Shown here: positions 18,001 through 25,664 of the stretch, piece by piece | How the letters are laid out: every line of letters starts with the position of its first letter | How positions within the stretch are numbered: the first letter of the stretch is position 1 | Source of the DNA: Lentibacillus sp. Marseille-P4043 | Lineage (GTDB): Bacteria > Bacillota > Bacilli > Bacillales > Amphibacillaceae | Reading direction: 5' to 3' | Assembly: GCF_900258515.1 (NCBI RefSeq) | Contig: NZ_LT984884.1 | Location: 3,723,381-3,787,380, forward strand | DNA: 64,000 nucleotides | The notes under the pieces: model-generated | Databases searched by the model: none | Seen by the model: the letters and a program-made list of their open reading frames with translations, nothing else | Told to the model about the DNA's origin: nothing | Made by a program: the position numbers and the translations under genes

Positions 18001-19116
18001 ATGACAATTCCAATTAAGCAAATAACGTTACATAAGTTAAACATGCGGCTGAAAAATCCCTTTCGAACAAGCTTTGGGACACTTCAGGACAAAGAATTTT
18101 TCATTATTGAAGTTATGGACGATGATGGCAATCGCGGGTTTGGTGAGTCTGTCGCATTTACCAGCCCTTGGTATACAGAAGAAACGGTAAAAACGAATCA
18201 ACATATGATAGAAGATTTTTTAATCCCGATTCTACAGAAAAATGCGATCTATCACCCTGATGAAGTGTCCGAACTTTTTTCATCCATCCGAAAAAATAAC
18301 ATGGCGAAATCGACTGTTGAGGGTGCCATCTGGGATTTGTATGCAAAACGCAAAAATATTCCACTGGCTCAAGCATTAGGTGGAACAAAATCGGAAATTG
18401 ATGTGGGGATCAGCATTGGCATTCAACCCACGACAAAGGATCTATTACGGACGATTGATCGTCGACTCAAAGAAGGCTATAAACGGATAAAGTTAAAAAT
18501 AAAACCAGGCCATGATATTGATGTGCTACGCGAAGTCCGTGCCCACTTTCCAAATTTACCGATTATGGCAGACGCAAATTCCGCTTATACGCTAGAAGAC
18601 GTTGAGCATCTTAAACAATTGGATGAGCTAGATTTAATGATGATTGAACAGCCATTAGGACACGATGATATTGTCGATCATGCCAAACTTCAGGCAGAGT
18701 TGAAAACGCCCATTTGTTTAGATGAGAGCATCAACTCGTTTGCTGATGCGAGAAAGGCGGTCCAGTTGAGCAGCTGTAAAGTTATTAATCTAAAAATTGG
18801 CCGCGTTGGTGGACTTACGGAGGCTAAACTAATTCACGATTACTGTTTGAATCATGAAGTCGCAGTCTGGTGTGGCGGTATGCTTGAAGCTGGTGTTGGA
18901 CGTGCCCATAACATAGCCTTGACAACGCTCGCAGGCTTCACATTACCCGGCGATACAGCAGGCTCCTCTAACTATTGGGAACAAGATATCATTCAACCAG
19001 AAGTGACGGTTGAAAATGGTATTATCAAGGTTCCTCATGCACCAGGAATTGGGTATGAAGTGGATGAAGCGATACTAAATAAATTCACTGTTGATGTTAA
19101 AACATTTCACTTTTAA
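18001..19116 (+). CDS. menC: o-Succinylbenzoate synthase / N-succinylamino acid racemase
   Basis: Enolase-superfamily enzyme of the MLE subgroup, 371 residues. N-terminal capping domain followed by a barrel with KLKIKPG (KxK acid-base lysine), metal ligands in MADAN, IEQP and LDES, and the second lysine in INLKIGR. The C-terminal [10 protein letters not shown] is typical of the OSBS/NSAR branch. GGAGG lies 6 bases upstream of ATG 18001; a GTG at 17980 is weaker. No other menaquinone gene is nearby, so racemase activity is as likely as menaquinone synthesis. The IS inserted just upstream may have replaced its promoter. Confidence 0.85.
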   Translation: MTIPIKQITLHKLNMRLKNPFRTSFGTLQDKEFFIIEVMDDDGNRGFGESVAFTSPWYTEETVKTNQHMIEDFLIPILQKNAIYHPDEVSELFSSIRKNNMAKSTVEGAIWDLYAKRKNIPLAQALGGTKSEIDVGISIGIQPTTKDLLRTIDRRLKEGYKRIKLKIKPGHDIDVLREVRAHFPNLPIMADANSAYTLEDVEHLKQLDELDLMMIEQPLGHDDIVDHAKLQAELKTPICLDESINSFADARKAVQLSSCKVINLKIGRVGGLTEAKLIHDYCLNHEVAVWCGGMLEAGVGRAHNIALTTLAGFTLPGDTAGSSNYWEQDIIQPEVTVENGIIKVPHAPGIGYEVDEAILNKFTVDVKTFHF

Positions 19117-19265
19117 CATCAAAATGAAAGGCAATGATCAAGCTACACTTCCCCTATCAGCTTGTACACCCATTGAGAACTTGTTCCGAAACAGATACAC
19201 TAATGTTAGAGGGTGTTTAAATTTGTTGAAAGTAATCAATGATGATCATAGAAGGAGCGAAACAT

Positions 19266-19850
19266 ATGCTACCAATAGAACGACAAAACCGAATAAGACA
19301 GCTAGTTCAAGAAAAACATAGTATCAAAATAGTCGATTTAAGCAAGGACATTGGCGTTTCCGAGATGACCATTCATCGGGATCTCAAACCACTAATTGAA
19401 GAAGGAAGTGTTATTAAAACGTTTGGTGGTGTTACCCTCGCCCACGACCATTCCGATAAACAAGGTACATTAGATGAATGTGTATTCTGCAGTCGAGCTA
19501 TCCATGAGCGATTAGCATACCGACTTATTTTACCAAACAATAAAATTGAGATAGCTTGCTGCTCCCATTGTGGACTGCTTCGTCATCGTCAGTTAGGTGA
19601 CAAGGTGATGCAAGCCATTACGTACGATTTTTTCAGACAAACGACCTTAAGCGCGCCGTTAGCATGGTATGTCATGGACACTTCCATCCAAGTTGGGTGC
19701 TGCCAACCGCAAGTTCTTACATTCGAAAGTAAAGATCACGCAGACAAATTCGTCAAGGGATTTGGTGGAAATGTTTATTCGTTTAAAGAAGCAATGGATA
19801 ATTTGTTTCGAAAAATGAATGGACACGAAGAACATAGCTGCAATCATTAA
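19266..19850 (+). CDS. ycnK: YcnK-like DeoR-type copper-responsive regulator
   Basis: About 194 residues. N-terminal DeoR winged helix (RQNRIRQLVQEKHSIKIVDLSKDIGVSEMTIHRDL), then a C-terminal cysteine-rich NosL-like domain with CVFC, ACCSHCG and GCC clusters that could bind copper. This matches B. subtilis YcnK, the repressor of ycnJ, and the downstream genes are indeed ycnJ and ycnI. AAGGAG precedes ATG 19266; the longer frame from 19239 is not supported. Predicted to repress the operon when copper is replete, acting at the repeats in 19881-19968. Confidence 0.88.
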   Translation: MLPIERQNRIRQLVQEKHSIKIVDLSKDIGVSEMTIHRDLKPLIEEGSVIKTFGGVTLAHDHSDKQGTLDECVFCSRAIHERLAYRLILPNNKIEIACCSHCGLLRHRQLGDKVMQAITYDFFRQTTLSAPLAWYVMDTSIQVGCCQPQVLTFESKDHADKFVKGFGGNVYSFKEAMDNLFRKMNGHEEHSCNH

Positions 19851-19880
19851 GGGATGTTAATCATTACTCAGAATAACAAA

Positions 19881-19968
19881 AAATCACAAAATCATCACAT
19901 TTTATTCGTTGATTGTTGATCATCATATGCTATAATCCAAGTTAGATTGTGTTATGATTTGTGATTTT
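19881..19968 (+). promoter_or_regulatory. ycnJ promoter flanked by inverted operator-like repeats
   Basis: A sigma-A-like promoter has TTGATT (19909-19914) and TATAAT (19931-19936) with 16 bases spacing. Nearly complementary 19-21 base segments lie on both sides: aaatcacaaaatcatcaca at 19881-19899 and, inverted, 19948-19968. This arrangement fits a repressor binding both sides of the promoter, plausibly the YcnK protein encoded next door. Confidence 0.6.
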
Positions 19969-20021
19969 GTATCATAATAAAGCTATCCAATACGTACAAT
20001 AAGAAAGGTAATGAAGGATCG

Positions 20022-21644
20022 ATGATGGATCATGTGTGTAAGAAACAGTATGGTAAAAATCCAATCCGCTGGAGAAATCTCTCTTTAGCAATAATTAGTT
20101 TCATCTTTCTATTTTCCTTTATACCAGTTGTTGAGGCGCATTCTAGTTTGTTGGAGAGTGTTCCAGGAAAAGGCCAATTAGTCGATACATCCCCATCGTC
20201 CCTAAAGTTGCAATTCAATGAACCAATTGATCATGATCTAGCAACGGTAACGATTTATGATTGGGATGGTCGACCGATACTTACGAAAAATCCAGAAGGG
20301 CAAAAGGAAAGGTCAAAAGCTTTACAGATCCCACTGCCTGAACTGGATCAAGGTACATATACCGTACAATGGAATGTTGTTTCCCTGGATGGTCACCCTG
20401 TTGATGGATCCTACCATTTTGCGGTTGGCAAGGCTACAGAGGGAGGAACCGCATCGGTCGGCACCAATGACAACGCGACTACCATCTTAATCATAGCCCG
20501 TGCGATTGTTGAAGGTTTCATCCTTTTGATTGCTGGTCTATATTGGTTTGCCTGGTCAGCCGAAAAGCGGAATTTTCCAAGTCTAGGGACACTGCTTGCA
20601 CGAGGACGTTTCATTACGGGAAGCATTTTAATTGTTGGAACGATCGGGGAGTTCATTGCATATGCATCTACCCTCCCGCCTGGATTGCTTCCAACCATCC
20701 TAAACGGCAGATGGGACTTGCTGCTTCATTTTCCATTTGTGTTGATGTTGTTTGCACAGCTGCTTTTCCTAATCCTCCTTTTTATACCGGGAATGGTACG
20801 AGCATGGTACTTGATCATGTGGCTCATACTAGCCGCCATCCCATCGTTTGGTGGACATGTATGGGGAATGCAGCATCCATTTATCGCGTTGATTCCACGC
20901 ATCTTGCATCAGTTTGCGATTGCATTATGGCTGGGAGCGCTGGGATATTTCATTCTGTTTCTTTTATTTAGGAAAAAACAGGCAAATGATGATTCACTGC
21001 CACCTTTTCGTTCATTTTTTGTTCCAAAGGTGATGATTGCATCAGGACTTGTTGTTGCAACTGGTGTAATCATGGTCTTTTTACAATCAAGTTGGACAGC
21101 GGTTGTCAACCAGTGGGATAGCTGGAGTACGTTATTGCTCGTAAAAATTCTTTTAACCGTCCTAATGTTGGGTATTGCCCTTTTCCAAACGTTAAAGTGG
21201 CGGAAGCGGAAATCATTTTCTACCCCACGACTTATCCGGGTAGAATGGATAATTGGGCTAATTATTATCGTTTTTGGTGTGTGGATGAGTCAATCAGCAT
21301 ACCCAATCCCAATTAAGTCATATACCGCAACATTATCATCGGAACAGGGAGAAACGGAGATTAACATTGCGAATTTACGCCGCGGTGAACAAGAGATGAA
21401 TATTCAACTTCCTTTAATCGATGGAAAAGAACCAGAGCATATAGCTGTTGACATGGCCATGCCAGACCACGGAATGAGCTCAGGCCCATTCGAAGCAAAA
21501 CAAGTTAAGCAGGAGAGTTACCAGGTGACATTGCCATTCACCATGATCGGAAGCTGGAAGTTAGTGATTCATGCTACTTATCCTAATGGTGTGAAAAGTG
21601 AATGGGAAGACAGCCTATTTATTAGTGGTGGAGGTAATGATTAA
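20022..21644 (+). CDS. ycnJ: CopC-CopD domain copper import protein YcnJ
   Basis: 540 residues. A signal peptide ends in VVEA, giving mature N-terminus HSSLLESVP, the copper-binding first His of CopC. The CopC domain runs to about residue 135 with VVSLDGHPVDGSYHF supplying the second His. About eight membrane segments follow (CopD), then an extracellular C-terminal region with MAMPDHGMSSGPF. In B. subtilis YcnJ imports copper under limitation. Between ycnK and ycnI, 27 bases before the ycnI start. Confidence 0.93.
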   Translation: MMDHVCKKQYGKNPIRWRNLSLAIISFIFLFSFIPVVEAHSSLLESVPGKGQLVDTSPSSLKLQFNEPIDHDLATVTIYDWDGRPILTKNPEGQKERSKALQIPLPELDQGTYTVQWNVVSLDGHPVDGSYHFAVGKATEGGTASVGTNDNATTILIIARAIVEGFILLIAGLYWFAWSAEKRNFPSLGTLLARGRFITGSILIVGTIGEFIAYASTLPPGLLPTILNGRWDLLLHFPFVLMLFAQLLFLILLFIPGMVRAWYLIMWLILAAIPSFGGHVWGMQHPFIALIPRILHQFAIALWLGALGYFILFLLFRKKQANDDSLPPFRSFFVPKVMIASGLVVATGVIMVFLQSSWTAVVNQWDSWSTLLLVKILLTVLMLGIALFQTLKWRKRKSFSTPRLIRVEWIIGLIIIVFGVWMSQSAYPIPIKSYTATLSSEQGETEINIANLRRGEQEMNIQLPLIDGKEPEHIAVDMAMPDHGMSSGPFEAKQVKQESYQVTLPFTMIGSWKLVIHATYPNGVKSEWEDSLFISGGGND

Positions 21645-21671
21645 CTTTTTTAAGAAATGGAGAGTATTTTT

Positions 21672-22304
21672 ATGAAAAAAAGATTAGGCACGTTCCTCGC
21701 ACTTTTTGCCATCGGAATGTTTGTGATGGCCCCAATTGCCGAGGCTCACGTGACAGTAAATCCATCCGAGAGTACGACAAATGCTTACGAAAAATATTCG
21801 GTTCGGATCCCAGTTGAAAAAGACATTAACACAACGAAAGTCGAATTGCAGGTTCCAGATGGTGTGAATTTGGTTTCCGTTATGCCTGTAAACAATTGGA
21901 ACTATCAATTGAAAAAAGATGACGACGAGCGCATCACATCCGTTACATGGACAGCAACTGCAGGTGGGGTCAAACCAAACGAATTTATCGAGTTTTCATT
22001 TATTGGAGCAAATCCAAGTGAACCCGGTGAAGTCAGCTGGAAGGCATTCCAAACATATGAGGATGGCTCCGTTGTCGAATGGACAGGCCCACCAGATGCC
22101 GATGAACCTGCTTCGGTCACAACCATTACAAGTGGTGATGAAGCGGCTCCTCATGAGGAAAATGATTCAGCAGCTACAGAGGATTCCCAAACAGATAATG
22201 ATAATGAAAGTGCATCAGACTCCAATACGAACTGGATTCCAATCGTGATTTCCGTATTGGCCCTATTATTGGCATTGATTAGCCTGTTTCGTAAAAAGGC
22301 TTGA
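21672..22304 (+). CDS. ycnI: YcnI-like DUF1775 copper-binding protein
   Basis: 210 residues. Signal peptide with cleavage near APIAEA, mature start HVTVNPSEST with an N-terminal His that in B. subtilis YcnI binds copper. The DUF1775 domain extends to about residue 150 (VKPNEFIEFSF, WTGPPDADEPAS). An acidic linker and a C-terminal membrane anchor (IPIVISVLALLLALISLF) follow. GGAGAG precedes ATG 21672. A strong terminator follows at 22327. Confidence 0.92.
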   Translation: MKKRLGTFLALFAIGMFVMAPIAEAHVTVNPSESTTNAYEKYSVRIPVEKDINTTKVELQVPDGVNLVSVMPVNNWNYQLKKDDDERITSVTWTATAGGVKPNEFIEFSFIGANPSEPGEVSWKAFQTYEDGSVVEWTGPPDADEPASVTTITSGDEAAPHEENDSAATEDSQTDNDNESASDSNTNWIPIVISVLALLLALISLFRKKA

Positions 22305-22326
22305 TGTAGGAAAATAAATCACACGC

Positions 22327-22368
22327 AAAAAAGCAGATTAAGAACTAAAATTCTCAATCTGCTTTTTT
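22327..22368. terminator. Bidirectional terminator after ycnI
   Basis: AAAAGCAGATT and AATCTGCTTTT arms with one internal mismatch, and T-runs on both strands. It separates ycnI from the convergent DUF2798 gene. Confidence 0.88.
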
Positions 22369-22408
22369 ATTTGCCATATTATTTTGTGGATATCAGTCGG
22401 ACTGAGTA

Positions 22409-22906
22409 TTACGCATTTACTGCTTTACTTGCTTGACTCGCATGTAATTTTTTCATTGCAAATCTTGCTACTGGCTGTGCAATCAGAGTTTCAACCCAGA
22501 ATGCGATAAAAAAATTACGAGGCCAAGCATAAAAGAACGTTTGAATCGGCTCTAAACTAATCTCTCCCATGCCAATCCAAGACCCGATAACCGTTAGTAA
22601 AATGGACAAAATCGTTACACTAAACAATATTGTGAATAATACCCGTGCATTAAATCCGTCCGTAGATTTAACGAACTTTGGTACCAATTTATTAACAATC
22701 GGATTAGCAACGAGCGTTACCAATAGAATCACACTAATCCATACAAACGGAATGACTTGCAATGTCTCAAAATAAACTTCTTTGCGAAATCCAAATTCAA
22801 ATCCCATAATAATAGGTGCGATAATATTCACCGAAAGTATTGAAACAATAGCTAAGAACAGTACAAATTCTTTACCGTTTCGAGGTAGTCTTGTTTCCTC
22901 ATACAT
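22409..22906 (-). CDS. DUF2798 family membrane protein
   Basis: About 165 residues with four hydrophobic segments arranged as two repeated halves, each with an FFIAFWVE/FVWISVI-like membrane pair, as in DUF2798. M6 at 22906 has GGAG 9 bases upstream; ATG 22921 has no site. Function unknown. Confidence 0.75.
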   Translation of the reverse strand: MYEETRLPRNGKEFVLFLAIVSILSVNIIAPIIMGFEFGFRKEVYFETLQVIPFVWISVILLVTLVANPIVNKLVPKFVKSTDGFNARVLFTILFSVTILSILLTVIGSWIGMGEISLEPIQTFFYAWPRNFFIAFWVETLIAQPVARFAMKKLHASQASKAVNA

Positions 22907-23244
22907 GCCCATCATCTCCATTTAAAGTATTTCAGATGGTAGACGTATCATGCGACATATATTTTTGGTCAATAAGCAAGACCAATATCTCCACACACTG
23001 ATTTTATAATATTATCACGTATTTTAGATGTATTTCAAGCTTGTTTTGTTCGATTCTCTTTTTCTATGTTTACTATGGTAGGTAGATAATGGCTTCTAAA
23101 CTGTAGAAGCTTTTCTCTTACAACTGGGAGCCAAATTATATTTTCAGTACCCACTATTCAAAATCCTTTGCAGAAAATAAATTTAGTAACTCTGAAGTTG
23201 TGCCCGATTACGGAAGATTGAACAACACTTGAATTTTTTAATTA
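22907..23244. other. Non-coding gap with an orphan terminator
   Basis: About 340 AT-rich bases. The only structure is GCTTCTA (23092-23098) pairing with TAGAAGC (23104-23110) followed by ttttctctt on the plus strand. No plus-strand gene precedes it within this gap, so it may be left over from a lost gene. Confidence 0.45.
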
Positions 23245-23595
23245 TTATTTACGCAAAATCTTCTCCATTGCTTTTCCCTTTGCCAACTCATCGATCAGCT
23301 TATCCAAATAGCGAATTTCCTGCATCGTTGGTTCTTCAATGTCTTCCACTCGGACACCGCAGACCACACCTTTTATCAATGTCCGTGAAGAATTCAGCTG
23401 GGGAGCCTCCGCAAAGAAAGTCTCAAAGTCTGTCTGTTTTTCTAGTTGCGCTTCTAACTCTTCCTGGCTATATCCTGTCAACCAGCGGATGATTTCATCG
23501 ACTTCTGTTTTCGTACGCCCTTTTTTCTCCGCTTTTTTAACATAATGGGGATAGACGCTTGCGAAACTCATTGTATAGATCTTATGTTTGGTCAT
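23245..23595 (-). CDS. DUF2200 domain-containing protein
   Basis: 116 residues, the usual full length for DUF2200: [25 protein letters not shown], then EIIRWLTGY and [38 protein letters not shown]. Soluble, function unknown. GGGAAG upstream supports the ATG. Monocistronic. Confidence 0.9.
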   Translation of the reverse strand: MTKHKIYTMSFASVYPHYVKKAEKKGRTKTEVDEIIRWLTGYSQEELEAQLEKQTDFETFFAEAPQLNSSRTLIKGVVCGVRVEDIEEPTMQEIRYLDKLIDELAKGKAMEKILRK

Positions 23596-23727
23596 GATAT
23601 ATCTTCCCTTTCATGTATTTTCGATTAATTGTTTTCCAATTATATCATTCAAAAGTTATTTTGATTTTTCATTTTCTTATGTTCGTTCCACAAAATCATT
23701 TTACATACTTATCTTTCATTCTTTCCC

Positions 23728-24195
23728 TTACTTAACCATCGTTATAAACTCAGCTGAATCCGTATCGAAAGCCATCTTTTTAACAAATCCTAGTTTCCCA
23801 TAAAGATGGATTGCTCGCTTATTAAAAGTTGCTACAGTTAAGCGTAAATCCTTCTTATCATAGTTCTCCTGTACGCATCGAAAAATTAACGAACAAAACT
23901 CAAACCCATTTCCCTGCCCAGTTAAATTGGGTTTCATCCCAAAACCAATGTCTATCATATCCTCGTTGTATGCACCAACTTGATTCCCAATGGGTACCTG
24001 TGCCGACTCGCCGACACAGAAGAATCCAAATAGCTCATCGTCCTGGTCCACTACCGCAAAATATGGGTTTTCAAGAAACTCCTGTAATGATTCATCATTT
24101 AAGTCATTATTATAGAAATCATAAGGCTTTACATATTTCCATTTTAAAATTTCTTTCGCACGCTTTTCGCTCATGGGTTTGATAATAAATTCCAT
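23728..24195 (-). CDS. GNAT family N-acetyltransferase
   Basis: 155 residues. Motif A is visible as GFGMKPNLTGQGNGFEFCSLIFRC, followed by LRLTVATFNKRAIHLYGKLGF, typical of RimI-like acetyltransferases. GAGG precedes the ATG. Stands alone; substrate unknown. Confidence 0.9.
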   Translation of the reverse strand: MEFIIKPMSEKRAKEILKWKYVKPYDFYNNDLNDESLQEFLENPYFAVVDQDDELFGFFCVGESAQVPIGNQVGAYNEDMIDIGFGMKPNLTGQGNGFEFCSLIFRCVQENYDKKDLRLTVATFNKRAIHLYGKLGFVKKMAFDTDSAEFITMVK

Positions 24196-24259
24196 GTTAT
24201 ACCTCTTCCCTACTGCAAGTTTTATATTTTTCTAGATTTTATACCCTACTCTTGTGTTC

Positions 24260-24452
24260 ATGTTATCGATTTCGAGTTGATGTTTCCGCGTTTCCGGTCG
24301 ATGTTCTCGATTTCGGGCTGATGTTCCCGCACTCGGGGCGATGTTCCCGCGTTTCCGGTCGATGTTTTCGATTTCGGGCTGATATTCCCGCGCTCGGGTC
24401 GATGTTTTCGATTTCGGGTTGATGTTTCCGCGTTTCCGGTCGATGTTTTCGC
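24260..24452. repeat. Second minisatellite, 20-21 bp units
   Basis: About nine units beginning gatgtt, alternating between two forms: gatgtttccgcgtttccggt and gatgttttcgatttcgggct, with some ccgcactcggg-type hybrids. Periods are 20 or 21, so unlike the array at 8394 the frame is not kept. GC-rich relative to flanks; two overlapping minus-strand frames cross it but have no ribosome binding site. Confidence 0.88.
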
Positions 24453-24621
24453 ATCGAAACAAGTTCACCAATTTTATCTGTGAAATTCTTTTTAGGTCTT
24501 ATCCTATAATCAATCATCTTCCGCCTCCTACCTGCTCTATATGCTTACCTCTATACTTCGACACAAAACACCAATTCACCTTCAACATGAAACATGATTA
24601 CTAACGAGCGCCTTTTTTGAC

Positions 24622-25192
24622 TTAAAACAATAACACGCCCGAAACGATTAACATGACAAACGCCCCAAGTTCCACCATTATTCGAATCGATGCCAGCTGA
24701 GCACCGATTCCAAAAATAGTGGTTGCCACGATAATAAACATCGCTTCGATTAATCCGATCATACTTCCAATCCTCCTCATTACATCGGTTGGAATGTTAT
24801 GTTGGTAAAATGTAAAAAAGCCTGTATTTGCAAGTGCGAGCGAAAAGGAAAGGATAAAAGATCCAACTGCCGCCATCATAAAGTTGGTGGAAAAGGCATA
24901 AACCATATACCCAATCGATACAAAAACAGAGCCTATGCAAATAGGAAAAGTATTGCTAATTTTTTGCAAAAATCATCGTACAAATAGCACCAACTATAAT
25001 TCCAGCACCAGCTATGCTGACCAAAAAGCCATAGACACTATCTGATAAGTACAATACTTCTTTGGCGAATGCAGCTTCAAGTGAATCAATCGCAGTCATC
25101 ATAACGACCATCCCGCTAAATAATAAGCAAACCAACACAATAGCCATTTTTTGTATGCCAAACTCCCAAACAACTTTCCAATCCTTTTTCAA
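24622..25192 (-). pseudogene. Decayed C-terminal half of an MFS transporter
   Basis: Two overlapping minus-strand frames, 24956-25192 (MKKDWKVVWEFGIQKMAIVLV...) and 24622-24969, together read as the last six membrane segments of an MFS carrier. The junction is at an A/T run near 24960, consistent with a frameshift. The N-terminal half is absent: upstream bases belong to the cadC promoter. Family within MFS not determined. Confidence 0.75.
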
Positions 25193-25217
25193 TAGACGAT
25201 ATGATAATCAAAATCCA

Positions 25218-25281
25218 TTGACACCCACACAAAAACTCGCTAAGCTACATATAAAGAAACATTCAAACAATCATTTGAATG
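25218..25281 (+). promoter_or_regulatory. cadC promoter and operator
   Basis: TTGACA at 25218-25223 with a weak TAAGCT 17 bases on. CATTCAAA (25260-25267) and TTTGAATG (25274-25281) form a perfect 8-bp inverted repeat with 6 bases between. The known CadC operator on plasmid pI258 contains a TCAAAT-N-ATTTGA palindrome, so this is the expected site for the ArsR-type repressor encoded directly downstream. Confidence 0.75.
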
Positions 25282-25291
25282 AGGTGAAAAA

Positions 25292-25663
25292 ATGAATGAG
25301 CAAGTAAATCGAGTCCAGTCAGATATGTGTGACGTTGAATGCTATAACGAAGAAGTTGTTCAAAAAATACAACCCCAAATCCAGCGGGTGAATGGTGTGG
25401 CATTTATTTTCAAAGCTTTATCAGATCCGACAAGACTTAAAATTGCCTATGCACTAACACTTGAGAAGGAACTGTGTGTTTGTGATGTGGCAAATATCAT
25501 TGGATCGAGCAATGCTACTGCATCCCATCATCTGCGAACACTTAAGAAGATGAACATAGCCACAATTAGACGTGAAGGAAAACGCATTTTTTATGCTTTG
25601 GCAGATGAACACATTCATCAGCTTGTGAACATCGCTCTAACGCACGCAGAGGAGGGGTCATGA
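25292..25663 (+). CDS. cadC: CadC-like ArsR/SmtB metal-responsive repressor
   Basis: 123 residues. Winged helix of the ArsR family: FKALSDPTRLKIAYAL, ELCVCDVANIIG (alpha3 metal site CVCD), SNATASHHLRTLKKM. The N-terminal cysteines in DMCDVECYN complete a CadC-type Cd/Pb/Zn site. GAGGTG precedes the ATG. It lies 1 base before cadA in one operon; metal binding should release it from the palindrome at 25260-25281. Confidence 0.95.
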   Translation: MNEQVNRVQSDMCDVECYNEEVVQKIQPQIQRVNGVAFIFKALSDPTRLKIAYALTLEKELCVCDVANIIGSSNATASHHLRTLKKMNIATIRREGKRIFYALADEHIHQLVNIALTHAEEGS

Positions 25664-25664
25664 C

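Noticed and set aside
24232-24517. Two overlapping minus-strand frames (NIDRKRGNI-like repeats)
   Set aside because: They are translations of the second minisatellite in two frames.
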